Source: Phocaeicola massiliensis B84634 = Timone 84634 = DSM 17679 = JCM 13223 (lineage in GTDB: Bacteria; Bacteroidota; Bacteroidia; Bacteroidales; Bacteroidaceae). Taken from it: a DNA stretch of 64,000 nucleotides. The position numbers were made by a program, and so were the translations under genes. Below the pieces are notes generated by a model that saw only the letters and a program-made list of their open reading frames with translations, was not told where the DNA came from and searched no databases. Location: the NCBI RefSeq assembly GCF_000382445.1, contig NZ_KB905474.1, positions 124,001 to 188,000 on the forward strand, read 5' to 3'. Positions 49,449 through 60,109 of this stretch are shown here, one piece after another. Every line of letters begins with the position of its first letter. The stretch's first letter is position 1.

Positions 49449-49823
49449 CCAAATATCATTTATATGGAATAATTTTAATAAAAAAATAGGAGAGAGTAGT
49501 ATGCACTCCCCTACTCCACTTGTATAAACCGATCTTTTTACCTACCTTTATACATAAGGGCCGATCGGAAACAAATCAGGAGAGTAAATCGACAGCACAA
49601 TGTCCAATTTCTCCCCTAACCTACGTTCAATGTAAAGCATTTCATTTGAACGGCGTTCAAACGAGACTCAAATGTAAGCCTAATGTAAAGCGATGTAAAC
49701 GCTTCGTTTTTCCTGTCCACTCTCCCCTACTCTACCATAACACTTTGACAACCAAAGCAATTAAGTATTTTCAGGCCGATCACATATTGACACGCTTCGT
49801 TTTTCCCCCCTTAAAAAAGCTAC
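49449..49823. other. Prophage terminus (early end) with transposase-binding-like sites
   Basis: ACGCTTCGTTTTT recurs at 49699-49711 and 49792-49804, in the orientation opposite to the sites at the other end (7159, 7184). A third related copy is at 49014-49026. Other short repeats lie between (CGTTCAATGTAAAG, ATGTAAAGCGATGTAAA), with no gene. The end is taken at 49823, just before the GGAAA host duplication. Confidence 0.55.
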
Positions 49824-49828
49824 GGAAA
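49824..49828. repeat. Probable 5-bp target-site duplication, right copy (GGAAA)
   Basis: This matches 7121-7125 in sequence and in HTCS codon phase; see the left copy. The HTCS frame resumes directly after it (ATA AGA GCT GAA). Confidence 0.55.
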
Positions 49829-51486
49829 TAAGAGCTGAAGAGAAAAAGAACCGGCAAATGCGTGACCAAATCAGCTATATGCTGGCACGCGAATTGAGAA
49901 CCCCTCTGTCACTGGTCACTGCACCGCTGAAAGAAATGATAAGCAACTCGGCTTTACCGGAATCGTTCCTGCAGAAAGTAAAAGTGGCCTATCGTAACTC
50001 AATCTGTATGCAGGATATCTGTAACCAATTGCTCAATATTCATCAGGAAGAAAACTACGGTCCTACCCTGAATGTAGCTCCATATACGGCGAGCAGAATA
50101 GCCGATGAAGTGGTGCGGGCTTCGTATGAATTGCTGAATGTCAGCCCCATCAATCTATATTACGACAAGGACAACAAGATAAATACGGAAATATGGATTG
50201 ACCGGCAAAAAATTATGTTTGTCCTCAGGAATATAATGTCGAATGCATACCGCCATATTTCTTATGCCGGTGCCATCCGCTTTGTCGTCAGCATCACAAG
50301 TCTGAAAGGAAAAGAGTACTGCCTTTTCACCATAGAAGACGATGGAAAAGAAGTGATAGAAGAATCATCTGTCACCTATCTGGGAGAAGACAGGTATATC
50401 TTGCCGAGTAACTATCTGCATCCTGAACTGGGTATTGAAATTATGAGAAGAACGGCACTCGATCACCATGGAGATATTCAAATCAAACAAGACAAAGAAA
50501 TAGGTACTTCCGTCACCTTATATATTCCGCTAGGCAAAGAGCATTTTAAAGGAGAAGAATATGTCGTATTTGTCAAACCGGAACATATACAGATAGATGA
50601 CAGCCGGGCAAAGATTATCACTGTGGAGGATAAAAAGAAACAAGAGTTGCAAGACAGTATCATCCCCCGACCGATTGAAAGCCCTGAAACAAAATATAAA
50701 ATACTCGTTATCGAGGACCATGCGGATATCCGGCTTTATCTGAAAGTGTTATTCGGTGGGACCTATAACATTATCATGGCAGAAAACGGTGAAGAAGGAG
50801 TAAAAGTTGCCCGCAAAGAGATACCCGACCTGATTATTACCGATGTCATGATGCCTGTTATGGACGGATTTGAATGTTGCCGCATCTTAAAAGAAGATTT
50901 GAAAACCTGCCATATCCCTATCATCCTGCTGACAGCATTGGTAGGTGACGAAGACGTGGTGAAAGGTATCGAACTGGGCGCCGATGATTATATCTTGAAA
51001 CCGTTCAATCCGGAGATTCTGCGCACAAAAGTAAAACGGCTCATCAAGAGCAGAGTGGAGTTGAAACAAATCTATACCAAACTGCTGATGCCGTCTATCA
51101 ACGCTATCGGAGATATTCAAGAAGAAAACGACATAGCCATAAAAATTGAAGACCCATTCGTCACACAAATCCTGAAAATTATAAATGACAACCTGCAAAA
51201 CCAGGAGTTCAATGTGAAGAAACTCGCCGAAATGCTAAATATGAGTCAGCCTACCCTCTATCGGAGAGTGAAGCAGCTCACCAACTTTACCATTATAGAG
51301 CTGGTAAGAGGCGTGCGCCTGAAACGCTCGGCAGAGCTGCTACGAACTAAAAAATATAGCGTGCAGGAGGTAGCCGAAATGGTAGGCTATAACGACATTC
51401 CAACTTTCAGAAAGCACTTTGTCGATTTCTATGGAACGACTCCGTCTACATTTAACAGCAAAGAAGAGACCGAAGATAAAAAATAA
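49829..51486 (+). CDS. HTCS C-terminal half (pseudokinase, receiver, AraC domain), cut off by the prophage
   Basis: The host reading frame resumes at about 49829, and its first in-frame ATG is 49858. The domains in order are a HisKA-like region in which the H-box reads ARELRTPL, with Arg (codon CGC, 49888-49890) in place of the phosphoacceptor His. Next is a degenerate ATPase domain (N-box NIMSNAYRH present; glycine boxes reduced to EDDGKEV and HPELGIEI). A receiver domain follows with phospho-acceptor Asp in PDLIITDVMMPVMDG, then an AraC-type DNA-binding domain (VKKLAEMLNMSQPTLYRRVKQ). The N-terminal sensor is at 4635-7125. Separated from sensor and promoter, it is probably silent unless transcribed from within the phage. 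Confidence 0.9.
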
Positions 51487-51522
51487 ACGTTAACAGCCAA
51501 ATATTTTTTCAACTAAAAATCG

Positions 51523-51530
51523 TACCTTTG
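51523..51530 (+). promoter_or_regulatory. bipA promoter -7 element
   Basis: TACCTTTG matches TAnnTTTG, 21 bp before the bipA ATG. The T-rich stretch at 51502-51510 is the likely -33 region. Confidence 0.6.
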
Positions 51531-51551
51531 CAGTCAAATATTAGGTATAGT

Positions 51552-53354
51552 ATGCAAGACATTAGAAACATTGCCATCATCGCCCACGTAGACCACGGAA
51601 AAACAACGCTCGTGGACAAGATGATGTTGGCGGGACATTTGTTCCGCAATGACCAGACCAATGGGGAACTGGTATTGGATAACAATGACTTGGAACGCGA
51701 GAGAGGTATAACCATCCTTTCGAAAAACGTTTCAATTAACTACAATGGAACAAAAATCAATATTATTGATACTCCGGGACACGCCGACTTCGGTGGTGAA
51801 GTGGAACGTGTACTCAATATGGCCGATGGATGTATCCTGTTGGTAGATGCGTTTGAAGGCCCGATGCCTCAAACTCGCTTTGTGCTCCAAAAGGCTTTAC
51901 AACTCGGCTTGAAACCGCTAGTGGTAGTCAACAAGGTCGATAAACCCAATTGCCGCCCGGAAGAAGTATATGAAATGGTGTTCGACTTGATGTTCAGCCT
52001 CAACGCCACAGAAGAGCAGCTGGACTTCCCGGTTATCTACGGTTCTGCCAAAAATAACTGGATGGGCACCGACTGGAAAACTCCGACCGATAACCTGACA
52101 GCATTGCTGGATGCTATCATCGAACATATTCCTGCTCCAAAACAACTGGAAGGTACTCCACAAATGTTGATTACCTCTCTGGACTATTCATCATATACCG
52201 GACGTATCGCTGTGGGCCGCGTTCATCGCGGAACATTGAAAGAAGGTATGAACATCACTTTGGCAAAACGTGATGGTTCGATGGTGAAGTCTAAAATTAA
52301 AGAAGTACATACATTCGAAGGATTGGGACGTAAAAAAACCGATGCTGTATCATCGGGCGATATCTGCGCCATTATCGGTGTGGACGGTTTTGAAATCGGA
52401 GATACAATCTGCGATTACGAAAAACCGGAACCCTTGCCACCCATTGCCATCGACGAACCTACCATGAGTATGTTATTCACTATCAATGACTCTCCTTTCT
52501 TCGGTAAAGAAGGTAAATTTGTGACCTCGCGCCACATCCACGACCGTTTGATGAAGGAACTGGATAAAAACTTGGCATTGCGCGTTCGCAAAAGCGAATT
52601 GGAAGACGGTAAATGGATAGTATCAGGACGTGGTGTATTACACCTCTCTGTCTTGATTGAGACAATGCGTCGTGAGGGTTACGAGCTTCAGGTAGGACAG
52701 CCGCAGGTTATTTTCAAAGAAATAGACGGAGTGAAATGTGAGCCGATAGAAGAACTCACGATCAGTGTTCCCGAAGAGTTTGCCAGCAAAATGATTGATA
52801 TGGTAACTCGCCGTAAAGGTGAAATGACCTCCATGGAATCTCAGGGAGATCGTGTCAATATTGAATTTGATATGCCTTCACGTGGTATTATCGGCTTGCG
52901 CACCAATGTATTGACAGCTTCTCAGGGAGAAGCGATCATGGCACACCGTTTTAAAGAATATCAACCCTACAAAGGTGATATCGAACGCCGTAGCAACGGT
53001 TCTATGATTGCAATGGAAAGCGGTACGGCTTTTGCTTACGCTATCGACAAGTTGCAAGACCGCGGTAAGTTCTTTATCTATCCGCAGGATGAAGTATATG
53101 CAGGTCAGGTAGTGGGCGAACATGTTCATGAAAATGACCTGGTCATCAATGTGACCAAATCAAAGAAACTGACCAATATGCGTGCATCAGGTTCGGACGA
53201 TAAGGCTCGTATCATTCCACCCGTAATCTTCTCATTGGAAGAAGCACTGGAATATATCAAAGAAGACGAATATGTAGAAGTAACTCCAAAAAGTATGCGT
53301 ATGCGTAAAGTAATTTTGGATGAACTGGAACGTAAAAGAGCAAATAGAGGATAA
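51552..53354 (+). CDS. bipA: GTPase BipA/TypA
   Basis: This 600-residue ribosome-associated translational GTPase has G1 AHVDHGKTT near residue 12, switch I with RERGITI, G3 [12 protein letters not shown] and G4 NKVD. Domains II/III follow ([38 protein letters not shown]), with the BipA-specific C-terminal domain ([31 protein letters not shown]). It assists 50S assembly and stress or low-temperature growth. ATG 51552 is preferred over an upstream TTG. It is an independent unit ending in a strong terminator. Confidence 0.98.
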   Translation: MQDIRNIAIIAHVDHGKTTLVDKMMLAGHLFRNDQTNGELVLDNNDLERERGITILSKNVSINYNGTKINIIDTPGHADFGGEVERVLNMADGCILLVDAFEGPMPQTRFVLQKALQLGLKPLVVVNKVDKPNCRPEEVYEMVFDLMFSLNATEEQLDFPVIYGSAKNNWMGTDWKTPTDNLTALLDAIIEHIPAPKQLEGTPQMLITSLDYSSYTGRIAVGRVHRGTLKEGMNITLAKRDGSMVKSKIKEVHTFEGLGRKKTDAVSSGDICAIIGVDGFEIGDTICDYEKPEPLPPIAIDEPTMSMLFTINDSPFFGKEGKFVTSRHIHDRLMKELDKNLALRVRKSELEDGKWIVSGRGVLHLSVLIETMRREGYELQVGQPQVIFKEIDGVKCEPIEELTISVPEEFASKMIDMVTRRKGEMTSMESQGDRVNIEFDMPSRGIIGLRTNVLTASQGEAIMAHRFKEYQPYKGDIERRSNGSMIAMESGTAFAYAIDKLQDRGKFFIYPQDEVYAGQVVGEHVHENDLVINVTKSKKLTNMRASGSDDKARIIPPVIFSLEEALEYIKEDEYVEVTPKSMRMRKVILDELERKRANRG

Positions 53355-53373
53355 AAGGAAATTGCTATATATC

Positions 53374-53411
53374 AAAGAGAGGCGGCTTACTGTTGAACCG
53401 CCTCTCTTTTT
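53374..53411. terminator. Bidirectional terminator between bipA and the sulfatase gene
   Basis: AAGAGAGGCGG (53375-53385) pairs with CCGCCTCTCTT (53398-53408), and a T-run follows. It serves the convergent bipA and sulfatase genes. Confidence 0.85.
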
Positions 53412-53414
53412 TTA

Positions 53415-54983
53415 TTATTCCATCTTTATGGTTTTATTACGTACTCTGCGAAGTATATTCTGCATATCATATACTACCTCAGGATGCTGTAATGCCACAT
53501 TAGCGCGTTCATTTATGTCTTTCCTCATATCATAAAGCTGGGGAGTGCTTAAATTACCGGTTTCAATTTTAGGTCCCCACTGTATCATTGCAGGACCATC
53601 ATTCGGCTCAATATATTTCCAGTCTTTGGTACGAACAGACAACACGTGATTAGAAGCAAGCTCAATTACCCAAGGACGGTCTTCATCATCTGTTCCCAGC
53701 AAATTACCGATGCGATTGTAACTATCAGGAGCACTACCTTTTGGAAGTCTGGCATTGACCAATGCCCCCAAAGACGCCATCCAGTCAATTTGTGACATCA
53801 AGACATCCGACTCACGATTTTCCTTAATCTTCTTGGGCCAACGCACGATAGCAGGAACGGCGGTACCTCCTTCGAATGCACTGTATTTATTCCCTCTCCA
53901 CGGACCGGCAGGACTATGCCCGTTCAACAATTCTTCTGCTTTATCATCATAACCATCATCTACCACAGGACCATTGTCACTGGACAGGATAATCAATGTA
54001 TTTTCCGCCAACCCCAGTTTGTCGAGCGTTTCCATAATCTGGCCTACCGACCAATCAAACTGTACAATAGCATCTCCGCGTACACCCATCGGGTTCTTTC
54101 CACGGAAGCGGTCGTGCGGGAAACGAGGAACATGAACGTCATTGGTTGCAAAATACATAAAGAAAGGCTCATCTTTATGCTGTTTGATGAAGTCAATGGC
54201 ATGAGTAGTAATAGAATCGGCAATATTTTCATCTTTCCAAAGAGCTTTACCACCGCCTTTCATGAAACCGATACGACTGATACCATTCACAATAGACATA
54301 TCGTGTCCGTGACTCGGTTTCTGATTATAGAGCAACTCGGGATGATCAGCACCGGTAGGCTCACCCGGAAAATTTTGTTTATAACTAACCTCTATAGGAG
54401 CAGAAGGATCATAATTTGCCACTTTACCGTTTTCTATGAATACACACGGAACACGGTCGGCTGTTGCTGCCATGATATAATGATAATCAAACCCTAAATC
54501 CCCTAAAGCAGCAGGAAGCGGAGCATTCCAGTCTTGTTGGCCCGTTTTATCTCCCAGCCCCAAATGCCATTTACCGATTGCACAAGTAGTATATCCCGCA
54601 TTTTTAAACATATCTGCCATAGTATATTGTTCCGGGCGGATAATCATACCGGCATTTCCTGCTGCCACATCGGTATCAGGACGACGCCATGCATATTCAC
54701 CGGTCAACAAAGAGTAACGGGAAGGGGTACTGGTAGCAGCTACGGTGTGAGCATTGGTAAAGCGAATACCTTCACCCGCCAAACGATTGACATTGGGAGT
54801 CTGCACATTCTTTGCACCATAACATTCCAAATCACCATAACCCAAGTCATCAGCCAAAATAACAATCACATTGGGCTGCTCACGATTGGTCACTTTATTC
54901 TCTTTGGGAGTCCTGGCTTCCGCAGTCAGAGCAGGACACAACACCGGTGTCAAGAGAGATAAAGCCAAATACTGTTTTTTCAT
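53415..54983 (-). CDS. Secreted arylsulfatase-type sulfatase (serine formylglycine type)
   Basis: This 522-residue protein has a signal peptide (about 1-23). The S1-family N-terminus VIVILADDLGYGDLECYG supplies calcium-binding Asp residues. The modification motif is TSTPSRYSLLTG with Ser85 as the formylglycine precursor, activated by an anSME-type enzyme. The catalytic block GKWHLGLG and the distal SSDNGPVVDDGYDD follow. It removes sulfate esters from glycans in the periplasm. Last gene of the ECF sigma/FecR-controlled SusCD locus, pointing to a sulfated host glycan such as mucin O-glycan; the specific linkage cannot be read. Confidence 0.95.
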   Translation of the reverse strand: MKKQYLALSLLTPVLCPALTAEARTPKENKVTNREQPNVIVILADDLGYGDLECYGAKNVQTPNVNRLAGEGIRFTNAHTVAATSTPSRYSLLTGEYAWRRPDTDVAAGNAGMIIRPEQYTMADMFKNAGYTTCAIGKWHLGLGDKTGQQDWNAPLPAALGDLGFDYHYIMAATADRVPCVFIENGKVANYDPSAPIEVSYKQNFPGEPTGADHPELLYNQKPSHGHDMSIVNGISRIGFMKGGGKALWKDENIADSITTHAIDFIKQHKDEPFFMYFATNDVHVPRFPHDRFRGKNPMGVRGDAIVQFDWSVGQIMETLDKLGLAENTLIILSSDNGPVVDDGYDDKAEELLNGHSPAGPWRGNKYSAFEGGTAVPAIVRWPKKIKENRESDVLMSQIDWMASLGALVNARLPKGSAPDSYNRIGNLLGTDDEDRPWVIELASNHVLSVRTKDWKYIEPNDGPAMIQWGPKIETGNLSTPQLYDMRKDINERANVALQHPEVVYDMQNILRRVRNKTIKME

Positions 54984-55010
54984 GATATTTTAATATTTTA
55001 GTCAGATAAG

Positions 55011-55046
55011 GTGTGTCAAAAACCTAATGTAGCATTTTTGACACAC
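55011..55046 (-). terminator. Hairpin between susD-like and sulfatase genes
   Basis: GTGTGTCAAAAA (55011-55022) pairs with TTTTTGACACAC (55035-55046), 12 bp with a 12-nt loop, 18 bp after the SusD stop. Partial termination here would lower sulfatase relative to SusCD expression. Confidence 0.6.
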
Positions 55047-55064
55047 TTTTTCCTATTGTTAGAA

Positions 55065-56705
55065 TTACTCACGCAAGTTAGGATTAATATTTTGTTCTGA
55101 CAAAGGAATCGGCCATTTATAATCCTGAGGATTACGAAAATCTCGTCTTCCTACATACCAGCGGCAATGTCCTGTCGGATCTACAAACTTGGTAGAACCG
55201 GCATAAGTGATAGATTTAGGATAAGGAGCACCCCATACCTCACCAACAAGCACTGTCTCAGCAAGTTTCCAGCGCAACAAGTCCCAATATCTGATACCTT
55301 CAAAAGCCAATTCAACACGACGCTCATTACGGAGTAATTCGCGCAATTTGTCTGAATTAGTTTCTGTAACAGGTGGCATCTTAACATCAGCACGTCCACG
55401 CACCTGATTAATGGTCAAATTCAATACTGTTTGATCAATGGCCTGCCCGCTTTCAATCAAACATTCCAAATAGCTCAATAAAACTTCTGCATATCTGATT
55501 ACCGGAGTCACAGCACTATAGCTATTCAAATCATTGATCGGATTCTCATCAAAATATTTCCGCCACATAAAACCAGTCTTAGATACTTCTGAAGAATAAT
55601 CCAAACGTTCTTTCTTTGATGCTTCATAATCCGGACTCATGCGATATTCAGTACCCATAAAAGTCGCTCCATTATAATAGATGGTATAATCAAGACGCGG
55701 ATCACGGTTCTCACCTAAATTATCCGGGTTGTAACGTGAATCGTCATAGCTGAACGGAGTTCCGTCTTTAAACTCATAAGATTCAAATAATCCGGCCGAA
55801 GGATTGGACAGACTCCATCCACCGTCTTTTGCAGACAAAATATGCTGTGGAAGACCGCAACCAAAATAGTTTTCAAGATAGGATATATAATAAATATTCT
55901 CCTTGTTGCCTACACCGGTTGAAGGATGGAACAGTTCCCGATACACAGGATGAATTGAGTTATCACCATAATCGATGATTTCCTTATAAGCGGCTGCTCC
56001 ACCTGCCCAATCCTGCATCAGCATACAAGTTCTGCCCAAAAATGCTAAAGCAGCCTGTTTGCAAGCGCGTCCTGTCTCACTATTCGGAATATCTTTAAAA
56101 CGGGGCAGATCAGCTGCCGACTCTTTAAACTCTGTCACACACCATGACAAAATATTAGCCTGAGTTTCCTTTTCAACTGTATTGGCCTCTTCACCTGTCA
56201 GAGTTTTGGTCACTAAAGGTACATCCTTAAAATAACTGGCCAGATAGTGATACTGAGTGGCACGCAAAAAGCGGGCTTCGGCAACCATTCTGGTTTTCTG
56301 TTCTGATTCGGGAGCATTGGCAATACCCTCCAAGAAACGGTTACACAAACCGATACGCTTATAAGCCGATGACCAATAGTTTTTAATAAAAGAGTTATTA
56401 TTCAACAGTTTACCACTAGAAATATTAAAGAATGGATTATTTTCTCCACGACGGTCATAAGCATTGTCTGTCAGATGTTCCATAAACAACATACCATGAT
56501 AAGACCAAAAGTCCGAAACACTATATTCCAAACCATTTGTAATACTACCTCTATATAAAGAAGTTAAAGCCAATTCGGCATTCTTATCATCAGTCCAAAA
56601 ATTATCTTCCGACAAATCTGTCAATGGATAACGCTCCAAATCACATGATTGCAATGAAAATGAAGCTAATAAAACAGTAAAAGCTATATATTTTAATCTT
56701 TTCAT
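55065..56705 (-). CDS. SusD-like surface glycan-binding lipoprotein
   Basis: This 546-residue RagB/SusD-family lipoprotein has the lipobox LQSC with Cys20 (SFSLQSCD). The SusD N-terminal pattern DLSEDNFWTDDKNAELALTSLYRG is followed by the TPR-like helices of the fold (ARFLRATQYHYLASYFKDVPLV). The conserved C-terminal block is ELLRNERRVELAFEGIRYWDLLRWK. It binds glycans at the cell surface and hands them to its SusC partner. It is the second structural gene of the locus, 6 bp after susC. Confidence 0.95.
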   Translation of the reverse strand: MKRLKYIAFTVLLASFSLQSCDLERYPLTDLSEDNFWTDDKNAELALTSLYRGSITNGLEYSVSDFWSYHGMLFMEHLTDNAYDRRGENNPFFNISSGKLLNNNSFIKNYWSSAYKRIGLCNRFLEGIANAPESEQKTRMVAEARFLRATQYHYLASYFKDVPLVTKTLTGEEANTVEKETQANILSWCVTEFKESAADLPRFKDIPNSETGRACKQAALAFLGRTCMLMQDWAGGAAAYKEIIDYGDNSIHPVYRELFHPSTGVGNKENIYYISYLENYFGCGLPQHILSAKDGGWSLSNPSAGLFESYEFKDGTPFSYDDSRYNPDNLGENRDPRLDYTIYYNGATFMGTEYRMSPDYEASKKERLDYSSEVSKTGFMWRKYFDENPINDLNSYSAVTPVIRYAEVLLSYLECLIESGQAIDQTVLNLTINQVRGRADVKMPPVTETNSDKLRELLRNERRVELAFEGIRYWDLLRWKLAETVLVGEVWGAPYPKSITYAGSTKFVDPTGHCRWYVGRRDFRNPQDYKWPIPLSEQNINPNLRE

Positions 56706-56711
56706 AAGTCA

Positions 56712-59700
56712 TTAGAATTTTAAAGTTAAGCCCAAAGTATAAGTTGACATAGTTGGATAGTATTGACCGTTATTACTTGTGTTTTCAGGATCCCATCCTT
56801 TACGATACCCCTTGAAGGTTAAAGGATTGTCTAAAGAAACATAGAAACGCATACCGGTGGAACCAAACTTTTTAACTATATGTTCGGGTAATGTATAACC
56901 TAACTGAACATTACGTACTTTCAGAAAAGAAGCATCCAATACCCAGAAATCAGAAGTCAGTGTATTATTGCTACCTGCATTTGACATAATCTCCAAGCGA
57001 GGATATTCAGGATAACGGTTATCCTGCTGCACATTCCAGCAATTCTCCATTTGCCATTTCTGAATATTACCCTCCTGATAGAATGCATGACCTGCATAAA
57101 CAGACAACATACCTTTCACCTTAGCAACTCCCTGAAGCAATACACTGAAATCAAATCCTTTATATTCTCCACCGAAATTCAATCCAAAAGTATATTTAGG
57201 TATACGAGAGCCTAAGAACGTTTTGTCATCCGGTGTTACTTTGCCATCACCTGTAATATCAACATAACGAATATCTCCGGCTTTAGAACCTTTGGCTATC
57301 GCAGTCTGATCATACCAGTCACCTACTTCATCATCGGTCAGAAATACTCCGTCCGTCTTATACCCATAAAACATCTGCATCGGATAACCGATAAACAAAT
57401 CGCTACCGTTACCTACCATACCATTGTTCTGGGTCACATTTCCCATACCCAATGTCAATACCTTATTATCAATAATAGAGAAATTACCATTAATATGATA
57501 ATGGAACTTACCAATTGTATTTTGATGACCTATTTCAAACTCCCAACCTTTATTTTCCAACTCACCGGTATTTACTTGCGATACACTTAATCCGAAAATC
57601 GAAGAATAACTTGCAGCCGGCTTATACAATACATCTGTAGTCTTACGATAGAAATAAGAAGCATTAAATGTCAACTTATTATTAAAGAATGCAGTCTCAA
57701 TACCAACATCGGTAGTACGAGTACGCTCCCACTTCAAACCCGGATCCACATAAGTAGTAACAGCTGCTCCTTGTGTGTACACTCCGCCAAATACATAGTT
57801 CTGTGCTTGCCCTAAAGAGTATACCGACTGATAAGGATAGTTACCGATATTATTATTACCCAATATACCGTAAGAAGCTTTCAGTTTTAAATTATTAATG
57901 AAAGACAAATTTTCATTTTCCTTCCAAAACTGTTCTTCAGAGATACGCCAACCTGCAGCCAAAGAAGGGAAGAAACCATATTTGCTATCTGTCGGAAAAC
58001 GAGAAGAGCCGTCATAACGCATTGTTGTTTCAAATAAATAGCGCTGATCATAGTTATATGTCAAACGACCGAAAACAGACTGTATAGCCCAATCATATCC
58101 TCCGCCTCCATTTGTCTGACCGTCTGCCCCTCCGGCCCCTAAGAAAGGTACGTCATCAGACGGAAAGTTATTACGACTACCCGATAAAGTACGCTGACCT
58201 TCGTCTTCCCAAGTATATCCTACCAATGCAGCAAGATTATGTTTACCAAAAGACTTATTATAATCAGCTACAGCTTGGAAGGTCTTATAAACAGTTCGCT
58301 TCATTTCATCGCTCAATGTAGAAGGACCGGTACTCTTGTCACCCGTAAGAATCATATCACAACGATAATGGCGAACGTGACTTAATGTATAATTATAACC
58401 GCCTAAAATTTTCAAAGTCAATCCATCTATCGGCTGATATGACAATTCAATATTATTTTTAAATTTGTCATAGTCTTCACGATATGAAGACGCACAGTCT
58501 ACCCATGCCACCGGTGTACCTTGCAATTTAGGTCCTAAACCGACCTCACCATTCTGCAAGTAAGTCGGAGTTAAACCGGGAAAACGAACGGCATTAGAAA
58601 TAATCCCTTTAAATCCGCCAATATCCAAAGAACCCGGAGTAGAAGGTTCGTGACGATCGGAAGTCATACCGCTCAGACGCACTTGTAGTTTCAAGTTCTT
58701 AGCCAATTCCGCACCAAGGTTTACACGAGCATTGTAACGGTTATAATAGTTATTGTCCAACAAACCATTTTGACGCAAATATCCCAATGATACCATATAT
58801 TGTACCTTTTCCGTACCACCGCTTACACTCAACTCATGCTTGGTTTGCAGTGCATGACCGCCCAAAAGATCATCAAGATACATTTCGTCAGCATAGTTGT
58901 CAGGGTCAGAACCATCACGATACTTCTGAATCATCTCAGGCGTATAGGTTTCTGCTCCAATCGCCTTATTATAAAATTCTGCATATTCATAAGAATGAGC
59001 CAATTCCGGCAATTCTGTAGCCTGACTCATACCCACGGAACCATTATAAATAATGCGGGCTTTACCTTCCTTTCCTTTCTTGGTTGTTACCAAAATAACA
59101 CCATTGGCAGCACGAGAACCATAAATAGCTGCTGAAGAGGCATCCTTCAGAACTGAAATATTATCAATATCGGCCGGAGTCAAATCACTCAAAGAACCGG
59201 GAAGTCCATCTACTAGAACCAAAGGACTAGGAGTTGCTCCAAACGAACCGACACCACGGATACGAATAGTACCGGCATCCTGTCCCGGATTACCGCTTTC
59301 CTGTGTAATGGTAACACCCGACATCTGACCGGTCAACATATTAGAAACGTCAGGCACTGCACGAGATTCCAATGCTTTACTGTCCACTGATGCAATAGAG
59401 CCAATCACATTGACTTTCTTCTGCGAGCCATAACCTACAACCACCACTTCATCCAGTGTTTCCGTATCTTCTTTCAGAGTAATATTAAGGAAAGATTTAT
59501 TTCCGACCGGAACATCCTGAGTATTATAACCAATATAAGAAACTTGCAAAGTAGCATTGCTTGGAACGGACAAATCAAAGTTACCATCTATATCTGTAAT
59601 ACTTCCTACAGTGGCATCTCCTTTTAAAATTACATTGGCACCAATAATAGGTTCCCCGGCCGAATCTTTTATAGTACCCTTAATTTTCTTAACCTTCTCA

Positions 59701-60008
59701 TCATCTTTCAGAGTGATAACAATATAATTGTCATTCACTTGATAGACACAATTAGTTCCTTTTAGCAAATCCGACAGAATTTGCAATACATCCTGATTCT
59801 TTTGATTCAAGACAACTTGCTTATTGACATCCAGTTGTGAAGTGTTATAAGCAATCTTATACTTCGAAACAGATTCAATTTTCTCAAACGCTTGCTTTAA
59901 AGAAAGACGTTCCCCATTGAAGGAAACTTTCTGTGCATTAACAGAGAGGCTGCCGGCCAGAAATAAGCCAACACCAAGCCCCAACACTCGAATAAATTTC
60001 TTGTTCAT
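56712..60008 (-). CDS. SusC-like TonB-dependent receptor with STN signalling domain
   Basis: This 1098-residue protein has a signal peptide (about 1-26). An STN/secretin N-terminal domain follows (about 27-105, FNGERLSLKQAFEKIESVSKYKIAYNTS), which talks to the FecR anti-sigma factor. Next come a CarboxypepD_reg-like domain (GTIKDSAGEPIIGANVILKG) and the TonB box/plug (DEVVVVGYGSQKKVNVIGSI). A 22-stranded barrel ends ...MSTYTLGLTLKF. It imports glycan fragments in a complex with SusD. The STN domain together with the adjacent FecR/ECF pair shows trans-envelope autoregulation. Confidence 0.97.
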   Translation of the reverse strand: MNKKFIRVLGLGVGLFLAGSLSVNAQKVSFNGERLSLKQAFEKIESVSKYKIAYNTSQLDVNKQVVLNQKNQDVLQILSDLLKGTNCVYQVNDNYIVITLKDDEKVKKIKGTIKDSAGEPIIGANVILKGDATVGSITDIDGNFDLSVPSNATLQVSYIGYNTQDVPVGNKSFLNITLKEDTETLDEVVVVGYGSQKKVNVIGSIASVDSKALESRAVPDVSNMLTGQMSGVTITQESGNPGQDAGTIRIRGVGSFGATPSPLVLVDGLPGSLSDLTPADIDNISVLKDASSAAIYGSRAANGVILVTTKKGKEGKARIIYNGSVGMSQATELPELAHSYEYAEFYNKAIGAETYTPEMIQKYRDGSDPDNYADEMYLDDLLGGHALQTKHELSVSGGTEKVQYMVSLGYLRQNGLLDNNYYNRYNARVNLGAELAKNLKLQVRLSGMTSDRHEPSTPGSLDIGGFKGIISNAVRFPGLTPTYLQNGEVGLGPKLQGTPVAWVDCASSYREDYDKFKNNIELSYQPIDGLTLKILGGYNYTLSHVRHYRCDMILTGDKSTGPSTLSDEMKRTVYKTFQAVADYNKSFGKHNLAALVGYTWEDEGQRTLSGSRNNFPSDDVPFLGAGGADGQTNGGGGYDWAIQSVFGRLTYNYDQRYLFETTMRYDGSSRFPTDSKYGFFPSLAAGWRISEEQFWKENENLSFINNLKLKASYGILGNNNIGNYPYQSVYSLGQAQNYVFGGVYTQGAAVTTYVDPGLKWERTRTTDVGIETAFFNNKLTFNASYFYRKTTDVLYKPAASYSSIFGLSVSQVNTGELENKGWEFEIGHQNTIGKFHYHINGNFSIIDNKVLTLGMGNVTQNNGMVGNGSDLFIGYPMQMFYGYKTDGVFLTDDEVGDWYDQTAIAKGSKAGDIRYVDITGDGKVTPDDKTFLGSRIPKYTFGLNFGGEYKGFDFSVLLQGVAKVKGMLSVYAGHAFYQEGNIQKWQMENCWNVQQDNRYPEYPRLEIMSNAGSNNTLTSDFWVLDASFLKVRNVQLGYTLPEHIVKKFGSTGMRFYVSLDNPLTFKGYRKGWDPENTSNNGQYYPTMSTYTLGLTLKF

Positions 60009-60109
60009 TTCATATTAGATTTATTAACGACATAAGGTGTACGTACATGAGAAAGACAATTCAAATAAATACTACACCCAATGGCTTTGTGTTAATAAAT
60101 ACTAAACCA

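Larger units (their letters stand above)
7126..49823 (-). mobile_element. Mu-like transposable prophage (Hankyphage-like) with diversity-generating retroelement
   Basis: The prophage interrupts an HTCS gene whose two halves flank it. It encodes a MuA-like DDE transposase, a MuB-like ATPase, a GemA-like protein, Mu-type gp29/gp30/gp36/gpG homologues, terminase, capsid, siphovirus-type tail, lysis genes and a DGR. Repeats of the type AAAAACGAnnCGT at both ends look like transposase-binding sites. The early end (repressor, transposase) is at the right of the window and the DNA-modification genes are at the left end. Every essential module is present and open, so it may be inducible. Boundaries are inferred from coding-frame restoration and are uncertain by about 13 bp on the left. 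Confidence 0.9.
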
